Source: JAICMB01 sp035295125
GTDB taxonomy: Bacteria; Acidobacteriota; Terriglobia; Bryobacterales; Bryobacteraceae
Reading direction: 5' to 3'
Assembly: GCA_035295125.1 (NCBI GenBank)
Contig: DATGJP010000088.1
Coordinates: 163,239 to 227,238, forward strand
Length of the DNA stretch: 64,000 nucleotides
Shown: one piece after another, positions 59,971 through 64,000 of the stretch
Layout: each line of letters begins with the position of its first letter
Position numbering within the stretch: the stretch's first letter is position 1
The notes under the pieces: generated by a model
Database searches by the model: none
The model's input: the letters and a program-made list of their open reading frames with translations, nothing else
What the model was told of the DNA's origin: nothing
Position numbers and translations under genes: made by a program

Positions 59971-61176
59971 GTGCGTGTTCTGCTCGCATCCAATGCTTGT
60001 TATGAGCCGCCTCAAGGAGGTTCGACACGCTCGAACCTGGCCTGGCTGCGGCACATGGCTCATGCCGGACATTCCATTCAGATCGTTTCATCGGCTCCCG
60101 CGTCGCAGATCGACCTGACAGCACGGATGACAACCGAGGACGGATTGGCGGTCCTTTCGGTGCGCGATTTTCCGCGCCGGTCGGCGCTCTTGTCCGAAGA
60201 AATACGCGCGTTTCAACCCGACTGGGTCCTGGTGTCGTCGGAGGATCTCAGCCACATGTTATTGCGCGAAGCGTATCGAGCAGCGCCTGAACGGATCGTT
60301 TACCTGGCGCACACGCCGCAGTTTTTTCCGTTCGGACCGGCAAGCTGGCATGTGGATGAGAAAGCGACTGGCATGGTTCGGAATGCGGCTACCGTCGTTG
60401 CAATCGGACGGCACATGGGCGATTACGTCGAACAACACTGCGGGCGACCGGCGGCGGTTATCCATCCGCCGATCTACGGCGATGGCCCCTTCCCGAACCT
60501 GGCAAAGTTCGACAGCGGCATCATCCTTATGATCAATCCATGTCCGGTCAAAGGCGTTGGCATATTTCTTGCATTGGCAGATCGGCTGCCGCAGTATCAG
60601 TTCGGCGCGCTGGAAGGCTGGGGAACGACGGAGCATGACCGCGACGCCATTGCATCGCGACAGAATATCCGGTTGCTGCGGCGAGTCGCGAATATCGAGG
60701 ACGCGCTCCGGCAATCGCGGGTACTACTGATGCCGTCACTCTGGTACGAGGGGTTCGGTCTGGTGGTGATGGAGGCTCTGCTACGTGGCTTGCCGGTGAT
60801 CGCGAGCGATTCGGGCGGCCTGAAGGAAGCCAAGATAGGGACTGATTTTGTCATCCCGGTCCAAAGCATCCGCGAGTGGAAGCCGGAATTCGACGCGGCC
60901 CATATGCCCGTGCCGGTGATGCCGGAACAGGACATCGATTCGTGGGTCGGTGCAGTCGAAGGGCTACTCGGTGACCGCGACGTATATGAAGCCGAGAGTT
61001 CCCGCTCGAAGGAAGCGGCTCAGAAGTTCGTGCAGGGGCTTCGTGCCCGCGATTTCGAGGAATTCCTGGAGAGACTTCCCACATCCCCGACTGAGCGTAA
61101 GGTGCGGCAACTGACTCCGGAGATGCGAAGCCTGCTCTTGCGACGGCTGCAGGAACCCGGCAGGCATCGGCCGTAA
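59971..61176 (+). CDS. GT4-family glycosyltransferase
   Basis: A 401-residue GT-B glycosyltransferase with a GTG start three bases after the FkbH-ACP stop. The first Rossmann domain begins MRVLLASNACYEPPQGGSTRSN. The second carries the MPSLWYEGFGLVVMEALLRGLPVIASDSGG donor site (two stretches: MPSLWYEGFGLVVMEALL and RGLPVIASDSGG). The last ~30 residues (VRQLTPEMRSLLLRRLQ) look like the short amphipathic helix often found between NRPS domains or at protein ends, not like a normal GT tail. It overlaps the next gene by one base (TAATG). Its sister domain is in the next protein, so the two probably arose by duplication. Confidence 0.9.
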   Translation: MRVLLASNACYEPPQGGSTRSNLAWLRHMAHAGHSIQIVSSAPASQIDLTARMTTEDGLAVLSVRDFPRRSALLSEEIRAFQPDWVLVSSEDLSHMLLREAYRAAPERIVYLAHTPQFFPFGPASWHVDEKATGMVRNAATVVAIGRHMGDYVEQHCGRPAAVIHPPIYGDGPFPNLAKFDSGIILMINPCPVKGVGIFLALADRLPQYQFGALEGWGTTEHDRDAIASRQNIRLLRRVANIEDALRQSRVLLMPSLWYEGFGLVVMEALLRGLPVIASDSGGLKEAKIGTDFVIPVQSIREWKPEFDAAHMPVPVMPEQDIDSWVGAVEGLLGDRDVYEAESSRSKEAAQKFVQGLRARDFEEFLERLPTSPTERKVRQLTPEMRSLLLRRLQEPGRHRP

Positions 61177-63239
61177 TGCGGATCCTGCTGGCGGAGAACT
61201 CGCTGTACTATCCGTCGCACGGCGGCGGCGAGAAATCGAACCGCCTGTTGATGGAGGCGCTTGCCGAACGGGGACATCAGGTCCGTGTTTCGACAAGAGT
61301 GGAGCGTTTCGGGTCGGCCGGATATGACAAACTTGCCGCTGCGTTACGCGGCCGCGACATCGCGTTTGAAATCACGAACGACGGGGCCATCGCATACCGA
61401 CACAACGGCGTGGATGTACGAGCACTCGCGCTCGACCCGCACCTGCGGGCGTTTTTCAGGCAACAGGTCTCCAACTTTGCTCCGGAAGTCATCATCACTT
61501 CGACGGACGATCCGGCGCAGCTCTTGTTTGAACTCGCTGTCCAGACGGCGGACGCTCGCGTCGTGTATCTCGTCCGCGCCACCATTGCCGTTCCGTTCGG
61601 ACCCGAGGGATCTACGAATAGCGCGGAGCGAACAGCCCGCCTCCGCCAGGCCGACGTCGTCGTGGGCGTCAGCAACTACGTAGCGGAGTATTGCCGGAAA
61701 TGGGGTGGTCTGGATGCGATTCACGTTCCCATCTCGCTGCTCGAACCGGGCCAGCCCGATATTCTCGGACGGTTTGATAACCCTTACGTGGTGCTCGTCA
61801 ACCCATGCGCGGTGAAGGGCATCGAGATTTTTCTCAGCCTCGCAGACCGCATGCCCACGGTCGCATTCGCGGGCGTACCGACCTGGGGCACGACAGCGCA
61901 CGATCTCGAAGAAATGCAAAAGCGCCCCAATATCCGGATCCTCGAGCCTGTTGACAAAATCGACGAATTGCTTCGCCTGACGCGTGTCATGCTGGTTCCG
62001 TCCGTGTGGGCGGAGGCGAGGTCGCGTATGATTCTGGAAGCGGTTTCGCGAGGCATTCCCGTGATCGCCAGTGATGTCGGGGGTATTCGCGAGGCGATGA
62101 TGGGCCTCGATTATCTCCTTCCGGTCAACCAGGTCACTGGCTATCGCCATGCCGTGGACGATCACATGGTGCCGGTCGCGGAGGTGCCGCCGCAGGATGT
62201 TTCGCGCTGGGTAGAGGCGTTACACCGGCTCACGAGCGATCTACAGCACTGGACCGACCTATCGCAACGCTCCCGCGCAGCCGCTTTGAACTACATGGAG
62301 CATCTGAATGTGCACCCGTTTGAGGGAGTGCTCGAAGATCTCCTCCGCCGGCCGAAACGGGGCGTCCTGGTGAGCCGCACCTATCATCATCCGCTCGAGG
62401 ATCTCTCGGACGACAAAAAGAAGCTGTTAGCACTAAGGCTTAAGAAACGGGGTGCGGTTCACGATCGCGCCGGCAACCGTTGGTTTGTTGGACCACCACG
62501 TAACTCGCCTCAGCAATTGCGCCTTTTCTGTTTCCCTTATGCGGGCGCGGGCACGTTGCCATATAAGAGCTGGGAAGTATCTCTGAGAGACGTCGCGACG
62601 GTCACGAGCATCCGCCTTCCGGGCCGCGAGGATCGGCTGAATGAGCCTCCAATCGAGAGCATGACGGAGCTTGTGCGGATTCTGGCAGGAGAAATCGAGC
62701 CGCTGCTCGACGGACCATTTGCGTTCTTCGGGCACAGCATGGGCGCCATTGTCGCTTATGAGTTAGCAGTTGAACTGCGGCGGCGCGAGAAGCCGCTTCC
62801 AGCCGCGATTGTGGCATCGGCGGCTCGGGCTCCGCAGTTCCGGCTGAAACACGTCCCGCCTCCGCCTCTTTCGGACGAAGACTTTCTGGCCGACATACAG
62901 AGGCTCGGGGGAGCGCCGGATGATGTCCTCAATAACCCGGAGATACTGCGGCTCGCGCTGCCGAGCCTGAAAGCAGACGCACGCTTGTACAGTGGCTATG
63001 TGTACTCTCCGGAGAGCCCGCTGCCATGCCGGGTTGACGCGTACGGCGGAGATGCGGACCCGAATATAAAAAGGCAGCATCTGGAGGCATGGGGCGAAGT
63101 GACGAGCGGCGAATTCCAAGTGCGGATGTTCCCAGGCGGTCATTTCTTCATTCAGGCGGCTCGCGAAGCGTTCCTCTCCGCGCTAGCTGAGGACCTGGGC
63201 TCGGCGGGTCGGCGATTCCGCGCGCCACGAGCAGAGTAA
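61176..63239 (+). CDS. GT4 glycosyltransferase-thioesterase fusion
   Basis: A 687-residue two-domain protein. Residues ~1-385 are a GT4 glycosyltransferase (MRILLAENSLYYPSHGGGEKSNRLLM, given here as MRILLAENSLYYPSHGGGE; donor region VWAEARSRMILEAVSRGIPV). A linker helix follows (LSDDKKKLLALRLKKRG). Residues ~435-680 are a type II thioesterase of the GrsT/RifR type: LFCFPYAGAGT, the nucleophile S521 in GHSMGA, an Asp after the ARLYSGYVY segment (VDAYGGDAD) and the His in FPGGHFF. Type II thioesterases release or edit acyl groups on carrier proteins. Fused to a glycosyltransferase and downstream of an FkbH-ACP, it suggests glycosylation and release of a carrier-bound unit. No frameshift separates the domains. 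Confidence 0.88.
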   Translation: MRILLAENSLYYPSHGGGEKSNRLLMEALAERGHQVRVSTRVERFGSAGYDKLAAALRGRDIAFEITNDGAIAYRHNGVDVRALALDPHLRAFFRQQVSNFAPEVIITSTDDPAQLLFELAVQTADARVVYLVRATIAVPFGPEGSTNSAERTARLRQADVVVGVSNYVAEYCRKWGGLDAIHVPISLLEPGQPDILGRFDNPYVVLVNPCAVKGIEIFLSLADRMPTVAFAGVPTWGTTAHDLEEMQKRPNIRILEPVDKIDELLRLTRVMLVPSVWAEARSRMILEAVSRGIPVIASDVGGIREAMMGLDYLLPVNQVTGYRHAVDDHMVPVAEVPPQDVSRWVEALHRLTSDLQHWTDLSQRSRAAALNYMEHLNVHPFEGVLEDLLRRPKRGVLVSRTYHHPLEDLSDDKKKLLALRLKKRGAVHDRAGNRWFVGPPRNSPQQLRLFCFPYAGAGTLPYKSWEVSLRDVATVTSIRLPGREDRLNEPPIESMTELVRILAGEIEPLLDGPFAFFGHSMGAIVAYELAVELRRREKPLPAAIVASAARAPQFRLKHVPPPPLSDEDFLADIQRLGGAPDDVLNNPEILRLALPSLKADARLYSGYVYSPESPLPCRVDAYGGDADPNIKRQHLEAWGEVTSGEFQVRMFPGGHFFIQAAREAFLSALAEDLGSAGRRFRAPRAE

Positions 63240-63244
63240 ACTCA

Positions 63245-63715
63245 ATGAGTATGAACGTCGGGGAACAAATGCCCGTGGGCGGATACGTGACGAAGGACAA
63301 ATTCATCCTTGGCAGAACGCTCCAGGAGATCGAAGACATCCTCGGATTTCAAAGAGGCCGCCTGGCGCAGGGAATGTTTGTGCTGGCCCTCGATCGGCTT
63401 CCCCAGCAGAGTGAGTTTCAACTGGCAGCGTACTCGATGATCGCCGAGCATCATTTCACACTGCCCGGCGATCTTGAAATTTCCAAGATCAAGGAGAGTG
63501 CGGCAGGCACCTGGTCGTTGAGCGGTCCGGACCGCCTGGTGAAGGTTCGTGCGGTGACGCCGCACGATTCCAACCTGGATCTCGACGCCCAGTATCCGCC
63601 GGGAAAGGGAGCACCGCAATGGAAACTCCTGACGCGGATTCCGGCTACCTGCGTGGCGGCCGTCACGCGGTACCCCGATGGCCGATATCAACTGGCAGCG
63701 GCGATCAGGACATGA
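63245..63715 (+). CDS. Hypothetical protein, 156 residues
   Basis: A soluble protein of unknown family, starting six bases after the fusion gene, so probably in the same operon. Recognisable parts are FILGRTLQEIEDILGFQRGR, FQLAAYSMIAEHHFTLPG and a late PPGKGAPQWKLL. No signal peptide, membrane helix or catalytic motif is evident. Its stop codon overlaps the first possible start of the next ORF by four bases. I do not recognise a function. Confidence 0.65.
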   Translation: MSMNVGEQMPVGGYVTKDKFILGRTLQEIEDILGFQRGRLAQGMFVLALDRLPQQSEFQLAAYSMIAEHHFTLPGDLEISKIKESAAGTWSLSGPDRLVKVRAVTPHDSNLDLDAQYPPGKGAPQWKLLTRIPATCVAAVTRYPDGRYQLAAAIRT

Positions 63716-63744
63716 CAGCGGTAATGGCTAAAGGACCATACCAT

Positions 63745-64000
63745 ATGAAGCTCGCTTGTGCAGTTTTTATGGCTTTTGCTTATGCAGCTCTCCCGGCCCT
63801 TGCGGCTCCGACCCGCATCGACGACCCGTTGACGTTTGTACGGGGCGTGTATGCTCACTACGCCAACAATAAGTCCACCAACTATGCGCCACCGAACGAT
63901 ATCTACACGCCGCGTCTCCAGGCGCTCATTCGTGATGACCGGCGGCGTGCAAAAGGCGAGGTGGGATGCCTGGATTTCGATTTCTGGGTAGATGGTCAGG
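63745..64000 (+). CDS. Secreted protein of unknown function, 3' partial
   Basis: An open frame running off the right edge. ATG 63745 gives a signal peptide (MKLACAVFMAFAYAALPALA) with AAGGA about ten bases upstream. In-frame ATGs at 63712 and 63724 are less likely starts. The mature part reads DDPLTFVRGVYAHYA, YTPRLQALIRDDRRRAKGE and VGCLDFDFWVDGQ, a pattern I associate with DUF3828-like periplasmic proteins. It is too short here to be sure. Confidence 0.6.
   Translation, partial: MKLACAVFMAFAYAALPALAAPTRIDDPLTFVRGVYAHYANNKSTNYAPPNDIYTPRLQALIRDDRRRAKGEVGCLDFDFWVDGQ

Noticed and set aside
1..64000. tRNA, rRNA, CRISPR arrays and insertion sequences
   Set aside because: I scanned gaps for cloverleaf-type T-loops, regularly spaced repeats and transposase motifs and saw none; a tRNA could still be missed by eye.

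Overview
The window looks like chromosomal DNA from an acidobacterium of the Solibacter/Bryobacterales type. I infer this from the high GC, from four large MacB/FtsX-like 'acidobacterial duplicated orphan permeases' (one paired with a PadR regulator), from an Oar-like TonB-dependent receptor with a carboxypeptidase-regulatory-like N-terminus, and from a dispersed hairpin repeat in the intergenic gaps. I found no rRNA or tRNA gene, CRISPR array, transposase or phage gene.

Layout. 1-6.7 kb: exopolysaccharide/polyprenyl-sugar cluster with a 5'-truncated nucleotidyltransferase-MFS fusion, a GT4 glycosyltransferase, an O-antigen ligase-like protein, a Wzz-type chain-length protein and a WcaJ/ExoY-type initiating sugar transferase. 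6.7-13.3 kb: a redox module consisting of a membrane-anchored GcvH-like protein, a 16-cysteine ferredoxin, an NrfD-type membrane subunit, a histidine kinase with two c-type heme motifs in its periplasmic domain, and a sigma-54-dependent NtrC-type regulator. A good sigma-54 promoter lies in front, and an archaemetzincin follows. 13.3-15.8 kb: a small secreted protein and a decayed ABC exporter. 15.9-22.1 kb: a secreted nucleoside hydrolase, a secreted UbiC-fold protein, a permease/PadR pair with a promoter-operator, and an F420-dependent-type NADP oxidoreductase. 22.1-26.2 kb: a membrane-fusion protein and the TldD/TldE protease pair. 26.2-30.8 kb (minus): heme operon ccsA-hemA-hemC-cobA/hemD. 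30.9-38 kb: a secreted DNase II-like nuclease, the TonB receptor and a PQQ-type beta-propeller protein. 38.4-41.4 kb: a small membrane ORF, rpsA with a strong promoter, an HU-like protein and a HIT protein. 41.8-47.5 kb: a very large secreted orphan and a diheme reaction-centre-type cytochrome. 47.5-57 kb: two tandem near-copies of an orphan permease, then a stand-alone LigD-type ligase, a third permease and a stand-alone LigD-type polymerase. 57-64 kb: a DUF4331 remnant, then a tight operon of FkbH-ACP, a GT4 glycosyltransferase, a GT4-thioesterase fusion and two small proteins, the last running off the edge.

The most unusual systems are the FkbH-ACP / glycosyltransferase / glycosyltransferase-thioesterase operon at the right end, which suggests a carrier-protein-tethered glycerate or acyl unit being glycosylated, and the sigma-54-controlled redox module with a putative heme-sensing kinase and no catalytic subunit. 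Other points of interest are the split NHEJ ligase/polymerase pair around a permease, the bacterial DNase II homologue, the nucleotidyltransferase-MFS fusion and the hairpin repeat families. All functional statements are homology or motif readings by eye; no database search was run.
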